Source: Thiothrix sp.
Lineage (GTDB): Bacteria > Pseudomonadota > Gammaproteobacteria > Thiotrichales > Thiotrichaceae
Length of the DNA stretch: 64,000 nt
Reading direction: 5' to 3'
Assembly: GCA_020442915.1 (NCBI GenBank)
Contig: JAGRJD010000028.1
Span: forward strand, 1 to 64,000
Below are positions 17,992-26,265 of the stretch, piece by piece (the stretch's first letter is position 1; every line of letters begins with the position of its first letter). The notes under the pieces are model-generated. The model was not told the origin of the DNA and searched no databases. It was given only the letters and a program-made list of their open reading frames with translations. The position numbers and the translations under genes were made by a program.

Positions 17992-18958
17992 GATGGGTGC
18001 TCCTCAAGGGTCGGTAGACATTGTGCCGGACCAGTATCCGCATAAACGGCTGCTGGAGGGCAGCCAGTCGGATGGCACAATCCACATGGGCATTCAGGGC
18101 ATGCAGACGTACCGGTACCGGCCATTCCAGCTGTTGCTGCATGGCCTCATAAACCAGCGGATGCAGGGCTGCAGCCCGTCCGGACAGGACAATGGGACGC
18201 GCCCCGAAACGGTGCAGCACGCTGTTGCCCAGCCGGGCCAGCTCACCGCCGGCCTGACGCAGAATATCTGCCGCCAGCGGATCATCCTCTGCACTCTGTG
18301 CCACCTGCAGGGCCAGCTGGCCGATGCTGCCACGGTCACGCTGATAGATGAATTCCCGTGAATGATCCCAGCTGGAGCCTCCCAGGGTGGCAAACAGACG
18401 CCGCGCCATGGGTGAAGTCTGCCAGCTGCCGGGCTGCTCGTCCTCACGCCGCCAGACCAGGCGCAAGGCTTCACGCGCTATCCAGTAACCGGCCCCGGCA
18501 TCATCCAGCAGGCTGCCACGGCCACCAGCCCGGTGCATCCCCCCCTCGGCGTCGACATAGACCGCCACCGAACCGGTACCCGCGTAGACCAGACAGGCAG
18601 TTCCGGGCGTTATGCAGGACAGGTAGGCAAACAGCAGGTCCCCCATCAGGTAAACCGACTCCCCGATTGCGGGCAGGAAAGTCCGCAGCTGCCGGACGAA
18701 CCAGCGGGCACGGGCCACATCGTCCCCCAGACCGGTAATACCCATGACCAGCGCATGCGGAGCAGCGGTATCGGCGATGGTACGCGACAGCTGCTGCAGG
18801 GTGGTCTGCATGCGCTGCTGCTCAGTTTCGTTGCGGACAAGTCCGGACAGGGGGGCGGTTTCCCCCTGGGCCAGCAGGCTGCCATCCGGCATGGCCAAAG
18901 CCCAGCGGGTGGCGGTACCACCGGCATCAATCCCCAGTGCGGGCATTCGGGCCTGCAT
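17957..18958 (-). CDS. BadF/BadG-type amino-sugar kinase, probable MurNAc/GlcNAc kinase
   Basis: A 333-residue actin-fold ATPase: phosphate-1 motif GIDAGGTATRWAL at the N terminus, VYAGTGSVAVYV near residue 115, and GGRGSLLDDAGAGYWIAREAL with the adenosine/sugar loop. The family includes GlcNAc kinase and the clostridial MurNAc/GlcNAc kinase MurK. MurQ needs MurNAc-6-phosphate, and no murP or anmK is adjacent. The tight overlap with murQ therefore suggests that this kinase supplies that substrate. That assignment is inference; GlcNAc or glucosamine are alternatives. The ATG at 18958 follows AAAGG. Confidence 0.8.
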   Translation of the reverse strand: MQARMPALGIDAGGTATRWALAMPDGSLLAQGETAPLSGLVRNETEQQRMQTTLQQLSRTIADTAAPHALVMGITGLGDDVARARWFVRQLRTFLPAIGESVYLMGDLLFAYLSCITPGTACLVYAGTGSVAVYVDAEGGMHRAGGRGSLLDDAGAGYWIAREALRLVWRREDEQPGSWQTSPMARRLFATLGGSSWDHSREFIYQRDRGSIGQLALQVAQSAEDDPLAADILRQAGGELARLGNSVLHRFGARPIVLSGRAAALHPLVYEAMQQQLEWPVPVRLHALNAHVDCAIRLAALQQPFMRILVRHNVYRPLRSTHRGRKRFPATHC

Positions 18959-19115
18959 GGCATTTACCTTTGCTGTAGGCTCCAGGGAGGCGCTTATTGT
19001 TTTATCAGCCCACCCTGAAGCCGGATTGTTATCAGGTTTTGTTAAACAATTGTTATTGTAGACTTGGATAACTGAAAGCCGGCTGAGTTCCCGATGGAGG
19101 GAAAACGCCGGCAGG

Positions 19116-19865
19116 TTAACGTCCGCAGCAGCCGCAATCGGGTCGCCGTTGCAGACGGAACCGGGTCCATTCCATGCCCAGACCATCAAACAGCAATACC
19201 TGCCCGATCAGGCTCTCTCCGGCTCCGGTGATGAGCTTGAGCGCCTCCAGCGCCTGCATGCTGCCCATGACCCCGAGCAGGGGGCCGGCCACACCATTGG
19301 CCGCGCAGGTTTCCGGCAGGCCCTGCACATCACCGTAAAAACACTGGTAGCAGGGACTGTCCGGCACGCCGGGATGGAACACGGAAATCTGCCCTTCCCA
19401 GCGAATCGCAGCCGCTGAAACCAGCGGCCTGCCGGCCTGTACACAGGCACGGTTGATCGCCAGACGCACATCCAGCTGGTCGGTGCAGTCCAGTACCAGA
19501 TCAACCGTCTGCACCTGCGCCAGCAGTTCAGCGGCGCTGAGCCGGGCAGGTACGGTCTCCACCCGGATGTCGGGGTTGAGCTCCAGCAGGCGCTCCCGTG
19601 CCGAATCCACCTTGAGTCGCCCCACACTGGCATCGGCATGCACAACCTGACGCTGCAGGTTGCTCAGGTCCACAGTGTCAAAGTCATTCAGGACCAGGGT
19701 GCCCACACCACCGGCGGCCAGATACATGGCCACCGGAGAGCCCAGTCCACCCAGCCCGATGATCAGTACCCGTGCCTGCAGCAGCCGTTCCTGCCCGGCC
19801 AGATCCAGCTGCGGCAGCATGATCTGGCGGCTGTAGCGCAACAGCCGGACATCATCCAGCTCCAT
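19116..19865 (-). CDS. moeB: ThiF/MoeB-type adenylyltransferase
   Basis: Activates the C terminus of a ubiquitin-like sulfur carrier (MoaD for molybdopterin, possibly ThiS) by adenylation. The 249-residue length is that of MoeB. It shows the YSRQIMLPQLDLAGQERL start, nucleotide motif IIGLGGLGSPVAMYLAAGGVG, the DFDTVDLSNLQRQ segment, and two zinc CxxC pairs (CYQC near residue 172; CGCC at the end). It lies one base from msrA, so the msrB-msrA-moeB genes form an operon. No moaD or thiS adjoins it. Confidence 0.85.
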   Translation of the reverse strand: MELDDVRLLRYSRQIMLPQLDLAGQERLLQARVLIIGLGGLGSPVAMYLAAGGVGTLVLNDFDTVDLSNLQRQVVHADASVGRLKVDSARERLLELNPDIRVETVPARLSAAELLAQVQTVDLVLDCTDQLDVRLAINRACVQAGRPLVSAAAIRWEGQISVFHPGVPDSPCYQCFYGDVQGLPETCAANGVAGPLLGVMGSMQALEALKLITGAGESLIGQVLLFDGLGMEWTRFRLQRRPDCGCCGR

Positions 19866-20396
19866 TCAGGCGCCCTGATCCAGCCGGTCGGCAAACTGCC
19901 GGCGGAATCTGGCCAGCTTGGGAGCAATCACCGCCTGACAATAGCCGGCTGCCGGATTGTCCCGGTAGTAATTCTGATGGTAGTCCTCGGCCTTGTGGAA
20001 CTGTACCAGCGGTTCGATCCGGGTCACGATCGGGGCGGAAAAATACGCCTGCATGGCCTGCAGCACCTGTTCCGCACTGGCCTGCTGGGTGGCATCATGG
20101 GTAAAAATGATGCTGCGGTACTGGGGGCCGGTATCCGCCCCCTGGCGGTTCAGGGTCGTGGGGTCATGGGTGCTGAAATGAATGCGCAGCAGGTCTTCAT
20201 AACCAATCCGATCCGGATCAAACGTGATCTGCACCACCTCGGCATGCCCGGTCCGTCCGCTGCAGACCGAGCGGTAATCTGCCGGGCCATCGCCACCGCT
20301 GTAACCGCTTTCAACCTTTTCCACCCCGCGCAGGTGCTGGAATACCGCCTCGGTACACCAGAAACAGCCGCCCCCGAAGGTTGCCTGTGCCCTCAT
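19866..20396 (-). CDS. msrA: Peptide methionine sulfoxide reductase A
   Basis: Reduces the S-epimer of methionine sulfoxide in proteins. The 176-residue protein has the catalytic GCFWC motif at residues 10-14, followed by GVEKVESGYSGG and the TGHAEVVQITFDP segment. The resolving Cys may be the one in AAGYCQAVI. No signal peptide is present, so it is cytoplasmic. Its start overlaps the msrB stop by 4 bp (ATGA). Confidence 0.95.
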   Translation of the reverse strand: MRAQATFGGGCFWCTEAVFQHLRGVEKVESGYSGGDGPADYRSVCSGRTGHAEVVQITFDPDRIGYEDLLRIHFSTHDPTTLNRQGADTGPQYRSIIFTHDATQQASAEQVLQAMQAYFSAPIVTRIEPLVQFHKAEDYHQNYYRDNPAAGYCQAVIAPKLARFRRQFADRLDQGA

Positions 20397-20839
20397 GATT
20401 TCACCTTCTTCAGGGATACGGCATTCATGCAGTAACGCAGACCGCCCGGTGCCGGTCCGTCGGGAAAAACATGTCCCAGATGGGCATCACAGACATTGCA
20501 CAGGGTTTCAACCCGGTGCATGCCGTAGCTGTCGTCACGGTGATAGGCAATGGCATTGGTGCGTACCGGCTGGGTGAAAGACGGCCAGCCGGTACCGGAA
20601 TCGAACTTCTCCGAAGCATCAAACAGCAGGCTGCCACAGCACACACAGGCATACTGTCCCGGCTCAAACAGGCTGCACATTTCAGAACTGAACGGACGTT
20701 CGGTACCGTGGCGGCGGGTGACTCCGAACTGTTCGGGTGTCAGTTGTGCCTGCCATTCCTGCTCGGTTTTATGAACGGTATGATCCGGTTCGGGATTGCC
20801 TTTGGCGGCAAAACCCAGAACATCAATCCAGCGCAACAT
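20393..20839 (-). CDS. msrB: Peptide methionine sulfoxide reductase B
   Basis: Reduces the R-epimer of protein methionine sulfoxide, complementing MsrA. The 148-residue protein has two structural-zinc CxxC pairs (CVCC and CNVC), the SGTGWPSF motif, and the catalytic Cys in LRYCMNAVSL near the C terminus. The ATG at 20839 has a perfect GGAGGAG site; the longer reading to 20992 is unlikely. It is the first gene of msrB-msrA-moeB. Confidence 0.95.
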   Translation of the reverse strand: MLRWIDVLGFAAKGNPEPDHTVHKTEQEWQAQLTPEQFGVTRRHGTERPFSSEMCSLFEPGQYACVCCGSLLFDASEKFDSGTGWPSFTQPVRTNAIAYHRDDSYGMHRVETLCNVCDAHLGHVFPDGPAPGGLRYCMNAVSLKKVKS

Positions 20840-20964
20840 GGCTCCTCCTGCAGATGGTTTAACAGGAGAATAGTAACAAGGTCGGGACAAAGCCGGTAGT
20901 TCCCGGAGCGACTTGCGGGTAAAGCCCGGCACCGCCATGAACCGGGCGGAATCCGGATGAGCCG

Positions 20965-21585
20965 CTAGGCCAGCGGCAGCGGCTCCGGCCATTCATTCAG
21001 GTACTGGCGCCGCCCTATCGCCCCCGGCACCGGAATGCCCTGCTGCAGGCGCTGCAGCAGCGTCCGGTACCGGGCGGCATAAGCATCCATCTGCTCGCCA
21101 CTCAGACGCAGGGTGCCATGCACCACAAAGGGCGGCAGGTAATGCATACCGCACAGATTGGCAGTCTGCTCAAACGGGGCCAGCAGTTCCCGCACGGTAA
21201 AATAGTTGTGCCCTTCCCGATGGTAGGCCTCACGGCTGCCGCCGGTGCTGATGACATTGCCCAGCGCCTTGCCATACAGGGCCCGCCCGCTGGAACCGTA
21301 GGCAAAACCGTATTCCAGCACCAGATCCTGCCACTCCTTGAGGATTGCCGGTGTGCTGTACCAGTAAAACGGATGTTGAAACAGGATCAGGTCATGCTGG
21401 TTGAGCAGCAGCTGCTCGCGTTCGATGTCGATCACCAGGTCCGGATAAACCTGATAAAGGTCATGGACCGTGACACCCTCCAGGGTCCGGGCCGCCTGGA
21501 GCAGCCGGTACTGGACCCTGGACTTCTCCAGGGCCGGGTGCGCGAACAGGATCAGGATTTTCCGCAGGGGATTGTCAGCGTCCAT
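20965..21585 (-). CDS. KefF/MdaB-like NAD(P)H quinone oxidoreductase
   Basis: A 206-residue flavodoxin-fold protein: ILILFAHPALEKSRVQ at the N terminus, DLILFQHPFYWYSTPAILKEW near residue 70, and ALGNVISTGGSREAYHREGHN near 110. These match the ancillary FMN oxidoreductases KefF/KefG of potassium efflux systems. No kefB or kefC is nearby, so a stand-alone quinone reductase role is equally possible. It lies 3 bp downstream of the heme-binding barrel gene and is probably co-transcribed with it. Confidence 0.8.
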   Translation of the reverse strand: MDADNPLRKILILFAHPALEKSRVQYRLLQAARTLEGVTVHDLYQVYPDLVIDIEREQLLLNQHDLILFQHPFYWYSTPAILKEWQDLVLEYGFAYGSSGRALYGKALGNVISTGGSREAYHREGHNYFTVRELLAPFEQTANLCGMHYLPPFVVHGTLRLSGEQMDAYAARYRTLLQRLQQGIPVPGAIGRRQYLNEWPEPLPLA

Positions 21586-21588
21586 GAC

Positions 21589-22224
21589 TCACAGCTCCCG
21601 GGCCAGTGGATTGGGGGTCGGCCCGGCCACACGGGTCAGCAGGTTTTTGTCGGTATGGTGAAAAACCTCATCCTGGCCCTGAATCCGGAGCACGGTATCC
21701 TCTTCATAAGACCAGGTGCCATCCGGATTGAAAGCCACGCTGATCCTGAAGGCAACCGTCCTGAAGGCATGCAGCAGAAACGGTGAGGAACAGATGCCCC
21801 AGGTGTCCAGCCCTTCGGTGGCATTCAGTTCGAAGCGGGTGGCATCGGCAGCCACCCGTCCGGCAGCCATGGCTGTCATGCCTCTGGGAATGGTCAGGGT
21901 GTGCATCACCGTCTGTGTGGCCTGCTCCCACAACCAGTAACCGACCTGCTCGTGATAGGTCTTGACCTGATCCGGCTTGGTGATCAGGGTCTGATAGCGC
22001 AGGCCGTAAAGCAGCTGTGGCCCGTTGGTCACAGGGTCAATCGGCTGCAGTTCGATTCTTTCCACAAAAGCCTGCTTTTTGGAGCCTTCCGCCTTCGGTT
22101 TGACATCAAGGCCACGGCGCCCCTCCCAGATACCAGCCATCTGTTTCAGCGGCCCCAGGTTATTCAGGGTATTGGCATCAATATTCTGCGGCTCAGTATA
22201 AATATCACTCGGAAACTCGCTCAA
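21589..22224 (-). CDS. Heme-binding beta-barrel (nitrobindin-like/FABP-type) protein
   Basis: A 211-residue soluble protein that starts its barrel with LGPLKQMAGIWEGRRGLD, the conserved opening of the nitrobindin/THAP4-like family (DUF1794 type), with further strands LQPIDPVTNGPQLLYGLRY and EQVGYWLWEQATQTVMHTL. Family members bind heme or small hydrophobic ligands; the proximal His cannot be assigned with confidence. A TTG start at 22224 is chosen because AGGAGG lies 7 bp upstream of it; the reading from 22248 begins within that site. Confidence 0.7.
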   Translation of the reverse strand: MSEFPSDIYTEPQNIDANTLNNLGPLKQMAGIWEGRRGLDVKPKAEGSKKQAFVERIELQPIDPVTNGPQLLYGLRYQTLITKPDQVKTYHEQVGYWLWEQATQTVMHTLTIPRGMTAMAAGRVAADATRFELNATEGLDTWGICSSPFLLHAFRTVAFRISVAFNPDGTWSYEEDTVLRIQGQDEVFHHTDKNLLTRVAGPTPNPLAREL

Positions 22225-22389
22225 AGGAAACCCCTCCTGACCTGTCAATGCTTGTCACGGACACCGTTTGGGAAAAATTTTCACGCACGGAGCATGCAGG
22301 AAATGATAAAGAAAAAGCCAGACCAGCGCTAGGCTGAGACAGGGCAGCCAGGCCAGGGCAATTTTGGAAAATAAATTCCATAGCAGTGG

Positions 22390-22503
22390 ATGCTGAGTGC
22401 CATCAGCGACCAGCAAGTGGCACATCCGCTGACTTATGCGAAAATGGGCTGCGATAACCTGCGCCGGCTGTGTGCGGATGCGGGAATTGAGGTAGCGGTT
22501 TAA
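22390..22503 (+). pseudogene. Short ORF fragment before mmsA, origin unrecognised
   Basis: Thirty-seven codons (middle part HPLTYAKMGCDNLRRLCADA) end at TAA 22501-22503, 21 bp before mmsA. The peptide looks like the C-terminal end of a globular protein, with no ribosome binding site for its own start. It is probably a relic of the gene that preceded mmsA in its source, carried along when mmsA was inserted. I could not name the parent family. Confidence 0.35.
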
Positions 22504-22524
22504 CCCAAAAGGTAAGCAATCATT

Positions 22525-24015
22525 ATGGAAACCATCGGACATTTGATCAACGGAGAGCTGCGCGAAGATACCGCTCGCACCCAGGACGTGTACAACCCGT
22601 CCACCGGCGCGGTGCAGAAACAGGTGGCGCTGGCCGGCAGGGCCACGGTCGAGGAGGCCATCGCCGCCGCCGAAGCCGCATTCCCGGACTGGCGCGACAC
22701 CCCGCCAGTCAGACGTGCGCGCATCATGTTCCGTTTCAAGGCCCTGCTGGAAGCACATGCAGACGAGATCAACCAACTGGTCGGCCTGGAACACGGCAAG
22801 ATTGGGCATGATGCCGGTGGCGAGCTGCAGCGCGGTATCGAAAACGTGGAATTCGCCTGCGCCATTCCGGAGCTGCTCAAGGGCGAATACAGCAGGAATG
22901 TCGGCCCCGGCATCGACTCCTGGAGCGAGTTTCAGCCGCTGGGCGTGGTGGCGGGCATCACCCCGTTCAACTTCCCGGTGATGGTGCCACTGTGGATGTA
23001 CCCGGCAGCGCTCGCCTGCGGCAATACTTTCGTGCTCAAGCCTTCCGAGCGCGATTCCAGCTCCACGATGCGCGTGGCACAACTGGCGCAGGAGGCCGGG
23101 CTGCCACCGGGAGTGCTGAACGTGGTCAACGGCGACAGGGAAGCGGTCGACACGCTGCTGCATGACCCGCGCGTGCAGGCGGTGAGCTTTGTCGGTTCCA
23201 CACCGATCGCCGAATACATCTACGCCAGCGCCAGCGCCAACGGCAAGCGGTGCCAGGCCTTGGGCGGGGCGAAGAACCACGCCATCGTGATGCCGGACGC
23301 GGACCTTGATAACGCTGTCAACCAGCTGCTGGGCGCGGCCTTCGGCTCCTCCGGTGAACGCTGCATGGCGCTGCCGGTGGCGGTGGCCGTGGGTGAAGAC
23401 ACCGCCAACCGGCTGGTCGACAAGCTCGGTGCGGCGATGCAGCCGCTGAAAACCGGCCCCTGGTCGGACAGCAGCAATGATTTCGGCCCGCTCATCACCA
23501 AAGCGCATCAGGAGAAGGTCAGGGGCTACATCAACAGCGCCGAAGCCGATGGTGCAACCGTGGTGGTGGACGGGCGCAATACCGTGGTGCCAGGGCATGA
23601 AAATGGCTTTTACGTCGGTGCGACCCTGATTGATCACGTGACACCCGACATGCAAAGTTACCAGGAAGAAATTTTCGGCCCGGTATTGCAGGTGGTGCGC
23701 GTCAACAGCATGCAGGAGGGCATGGACCTGATTGATGCGCATGAATACGGCAACGGCACCTGCATTTTCACCCGCGACGGGGAAGCGGCACGTTATTTCA
23801 CCGATCACATCAAGGTCGGCATGGTGGGCGTGAACATCCCGCTGCCGGTGCCGGTCGCCTATCACAGCTTTGGCGGCTGGAAACGCTCACTGTTCGGGGA
23901 TTTGTCGGCATACGGGCCGGACAGTGTGCGCTTTTATACGCGCCGCAAGACGATTACCCAGCGCTGGCCCTCGGCAGGCGTGCGCGAGGGGGTTTCGTTC
24001 GCGTTTCCGAGCTGA
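22525..24015 (+). CDS. mmsA: Methylmalonate-semialdehyde dehydrogenase (CoA-acylating)
   Basis: NAD- and CoA-dependent aldehyde dehydrogenase of valine, beta-alanine and inositol breakdown. It oxidises methylmalonate or malonate semialdehyde to propionyl-CoA or acetyl-CoA. The 496-residue length is typical. Motifs are GVVAGITPFNFPVMVPLWM, the NAD motif SFVGSTPIAEYIY, LGGAKNHAIVMPDAD, and the active-site segment FGSSGERCMALPVAV with catalytic Cys. No mmsB or transaminase gene adjoins it. It stands alone on the plus strand among minus-strand genes, and a fragment precedes it, suggesting acquisition as a cassette. Confidence 0.95.
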   Translation: METIGHLINGELREDTARTQDVYNPSTGAVQKQVALAGRATVEEAIAAAEAAFPDWRDTPPVRRARIMFRFKALLEAHADEINQLVGLEHGKIGHDAGGELQRGIENVEFACAIPELLKGEYSRNVGPGIDSWSEFQPLGVVAGITPFNFPVMVPLWMYPAALACGNTFVLKPSERDSSSTMRVAQLAQEAGLPPGVLNVVNGDREAVDTLLHDPRVQAVSFVGSTPIAEYIYASASANGKRCQALGGAKNHAIVMPDADLDNAVNQLLGAAFGSSGERCMALPVAVAVGEDTANRLVDKLGAAMQPLKTGPWSDSSNDFGPLITKAHQEKVRGYINSAEADGATVVVDGRNTVVPGHENGFYVGATLIDHVTPDMQSYQEEIFGPVLQVVRVNSMQEGMDLIDAHEYGNGTCIFTRDGEAARYFTDHIKVGMVGVNIPLPVPVAYHSFGGWKRSLFGDLSAYGPDSVRFYTRRKTITQRWPSAGVREGVSFAFPS

Positions 24016-24031
24016 TGGGGGCGCTGCCCCC
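24016..24031. terminator. Short GC hairpin between mmsA and aroA
   Basis: GGGGGC-GCT-GCCCCC directly after the mmsA stop and before the convergent aroA stop. There is no long T-tract, so it is only a possible terminator. Confidence 0.35.
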
Positions 24032-25366
24032 TTACCCCTGTACCGTCCGTTGCTCCCGAATCGCCAGACCGGCACCCGCCGCCAGCGCGACAAAGCCGGG
24101 GAAGGACGTATTCACCGTGGCACAGTCATCAATGGTCATGGGCACAGCCGCACGCAGCCCGGCAATCGAAAAGGCCATGGCAATACGATGATCGTTATGG
24201 CTGGTCACGGTGGCACCACTCAGCGGCCCCCCCTGAATCACAATGCCATCGGGCGTCGGACGCGCATCAATGCCGCACGCCGCCAATCCGTCCACCATGA
24301 CCTGGATGCGATCACTTTCTTTCACGCGCAACTCCTCCGCCCCGGTCAGCACGGTTTCACCATCAGCACAGGCTGCTGCCACAAACAGCACCGGAAATTC
24401 ATCAATGGCCAACGGCACCAGTGCTTCAGGAATGCGGATACCCTTGAGCCTGGCCGCCCGTACCCGGATATCCGCCACCGGCTCGCCACCGACCTCCCGC
24501 GGGTTCTGTATTTCCAGATCCGCCCCCATCAGGCGCAGAATCTCGATCACGCCGGTACGGGTCGGATTCATGCCCACATGTTCGATCACCAGCTCCGATC
24601 CCGGTGCAATGCTGGCCCCGACCATAAAAAATGCTGCCGAAGAAATGTCGGACGGTACATCAATCGCCATGGCCCCAAGACGCCCTCCCCCCTTGAGGCT
24701 GATGCGCCTGCCATCGGTCTGCACCGGGTAGCCGAAACCACGCAGCATACGTTCGGTATGATCGCGGGTCGGTGCCGGTTCAGTCACGCTGGTTTCACCC
24801 TCGGCATACAGCCCCGCCAGCAGCAGGGCCGATTTGACCTGGGCACTGGCGACGGGCATGTCGTAATGCATGCCGTGCAGCGTACTGCCCCCCCGCACCA
24901 TCAGCGGCGGCGTTCCGGCTGCCGTGGTCTCGATGCGGGCACCCATGTCAGCCAGTGGCACGGTGACGCGCTTCATGGGACGTTTCGACAGGGAGCCGTC
25001 ACCATTCATGCGCACATCAAAGGCCTGGCCGCTCATGAGCCCGGCCATCAGGCGCATGGAGGTACCGGAATTTCCCATGTCCAGATCGTGCACCGGTGCC
25101 CTGAGGCCATGCAGCCCCACGCCGTGAATCACGACCCGGCCATCGGCAGTCGGCCCTTCGATCGACACCCCCATGGCACGGAAGGCATTCAGGGTGCACA
25201 GGCAATCCTCGCCCTGCAGAAAACCGCTGACCTCGGTGGTGCCTTCGGCCAGTGAACCCAGCATGATGGAACGGTGGGAAATCGACTTGTCGCCCGGTAC
25301 GCGGATGCGGCCTTTGAGGCTGCCGCCGGGCTGGACAATGAAACGGATGGAATCGGCGTGGCTCAC
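24032..25366 (-). CDS. aroA: 3-phosphoshikimate 1-carboxyvinyltransferase (EPSP synthase)
   Basis: Sixth step of the shikimate pathway: joins PEP to shikimate-3-phosphate. The 444-residue protein has GRIRVPGDKSISHRSIMLGS at the N terminus, LDMGNSGTSMRLMAGLMSG (EPSPS motif) near residue 95, and VKESDRIQVMVDGL near 345. The variant LMAG after NSGTSMRL is the naturally divergent class II-like type. Its start overlaps tyrA by 4 bp. It is the last gene of hisC-tyrA-aroA in the window. Confidence 0.95.
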   Translation of the reverse strand: MSHADSIRFIVQPGGSLKGRIRVPGDKSISHRSIMLGSLAEGTTEVSGFLQGEDCLCTLNAFRAMGVSIEGPTADGRVVIHGVGLHGLRAPVHDLDMGNSGTSMRLMAGLMSGQAFDVRMNGDGSLSKRPMKRVTVPLADMGARIETTAAGTPPLMVRGGSTLHGMHYDMPVASAQVKSALLLAGLYAEGETSVTEPAPTRDHTERMLRGFGYPVQTDGRRISLKGGGRLGAMAIDVPSDISSAAFFMVGASIAPGSELVIEHVGMNPTRTGVIEILRLMGADLEIQNPREVGGEPVADIRVRAARLKGIRIPEALVPLAIDEFPVLFVAAACADGETVLTGAEELRVKESDRIQVMVDGLAACGIDARPTPDGIVIQGGPLSGATVTSHNDHRIAMAFSIAGLRAAVPMTIDDCATVNTSFPGFVALAAGAGLAIREQRTVQG

Positions 25367-26265
25367 GAATGTTGTCCTGGTTCAAAACGGGCGACATAAT
25401 TGTCGCGGGTCTGCTTGGCCTGCTGCATCAGTTGCTGCAGGCCCTCAGCATCATGGTTGCGGATCAGGGCGGAAAAATGACTCAGGTTATTCTGCAGCGC
25501 ACGGATCATGTCCAGAATGGCGCGATCATTGTAAAGGCAGATGTCGCGCCACATGACCGGATCACTGGAGGCGATGCGGGTGAAGTCACGAAAACCGCCG
25601 GCGGCATAGCGCAGGATGTCCTCACGCTGCGGCATGCCCAGCAGGGTGTCCACCAGCGCAAAGGCCAGCACATGCGGCAGGTGGCTGGTGGCAGCCAGTA
25701 CCTGATCATGCAGCTCAACCGGCATACCTTCAACCAGCGCGCCGGTCACTTTCCACATGGCGGTCACGGCAGCCAGTGCCTCGGGGTCGGTATGCGGCTG
25801 CGGGGTCAGGATCACGCGGCGTCCCTGATACAGCTCCGCAACCGCAGCCTCCACCCCGCTCTGCTCACGTCCGGCAATCGGATGGCCGGGCACAAACCGG
25901 GTGAAATCCGGCCCCATGATGTCGCCGACCTCCCGCACGATCGACGCTTTGGTACTGCCGGCATCGGTCAGAATGGCGGTCGGAGGCAGGGCCGGCCTGA
26001 TCTGCACCAGCACTCCGCGCATGGCTCCCATGGGCACCGCCAGCAGTACCATGTCGGCATCCCGGACTGCACTGGCCGGATCAAGCACATAGCGGTCGAT
26101 AACCCCGAGGTCAATGGCCCGCTGCAGATGCCCGGCACTGCGGCTGCAACCGACCACCTCCCCGCAGTATCCGGCCTGGCGCAAGGCCAGAGCCAGCGAC
26201 CCGCCGATCAGCCCGACCCCGAAAATGACCAGCCGGCCCACCCCCCTGCCCGCTTCCGGCATCAT
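25363..26265 (-). CDS. tyrA: Prephenate/arogenate dehydrogenase
   Basis: NAD(P)-dependent oxidation of prephenate (or arogenate) in tyrosine synthesis. The 300-residue protein has the Rossmann motif FGVGLIGGSLALALRQAG, LTDAGSTKASIV near residue 98, and the catalytic His region VPGHPIAGREQSGVEAA. No chorismate mutase domain is fused. Overlaps of 4 bp with both hisC and aroA show an operon. Confidence 0.93.
   Translation of the reverse strand: MMPEAGRGVGRLVIFGVGLIGGSLALALRQAGYCGEVVGCSRSAGHLQRAIDLGVIDRYVLDPASAVRDADMVLLAVPMGAMRGVLVQIRPALPPTAILTDAGSTKASIVREVGDIMGPDFTRFVPGHPIAGREQSGVEAAVAELYQGRRVILTPQPHTDPEALAAVTAMWKVTGALVEGMPVELHDQVLAATSHLPHVLAFALVDTLLGMPQREDILRYAAGGFRDFTRIASSDPVMWRDICLYNDRAILDMIRALQNNLSHFSALIRNHDAEGLQQLMQQAKQTRDNYVARFEPGQHS

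Noticed and set aside
22255-23865. 536-codon open frame on the minus strand
   Set aside because: It is the shadow of mmsA; its translation has no family features and is full of His and Gln typical of antisense frames.
23870-25255. 461-codon plus-strand frame across aroA
   Set aside because: An antisense shadow of EPSP synthase.
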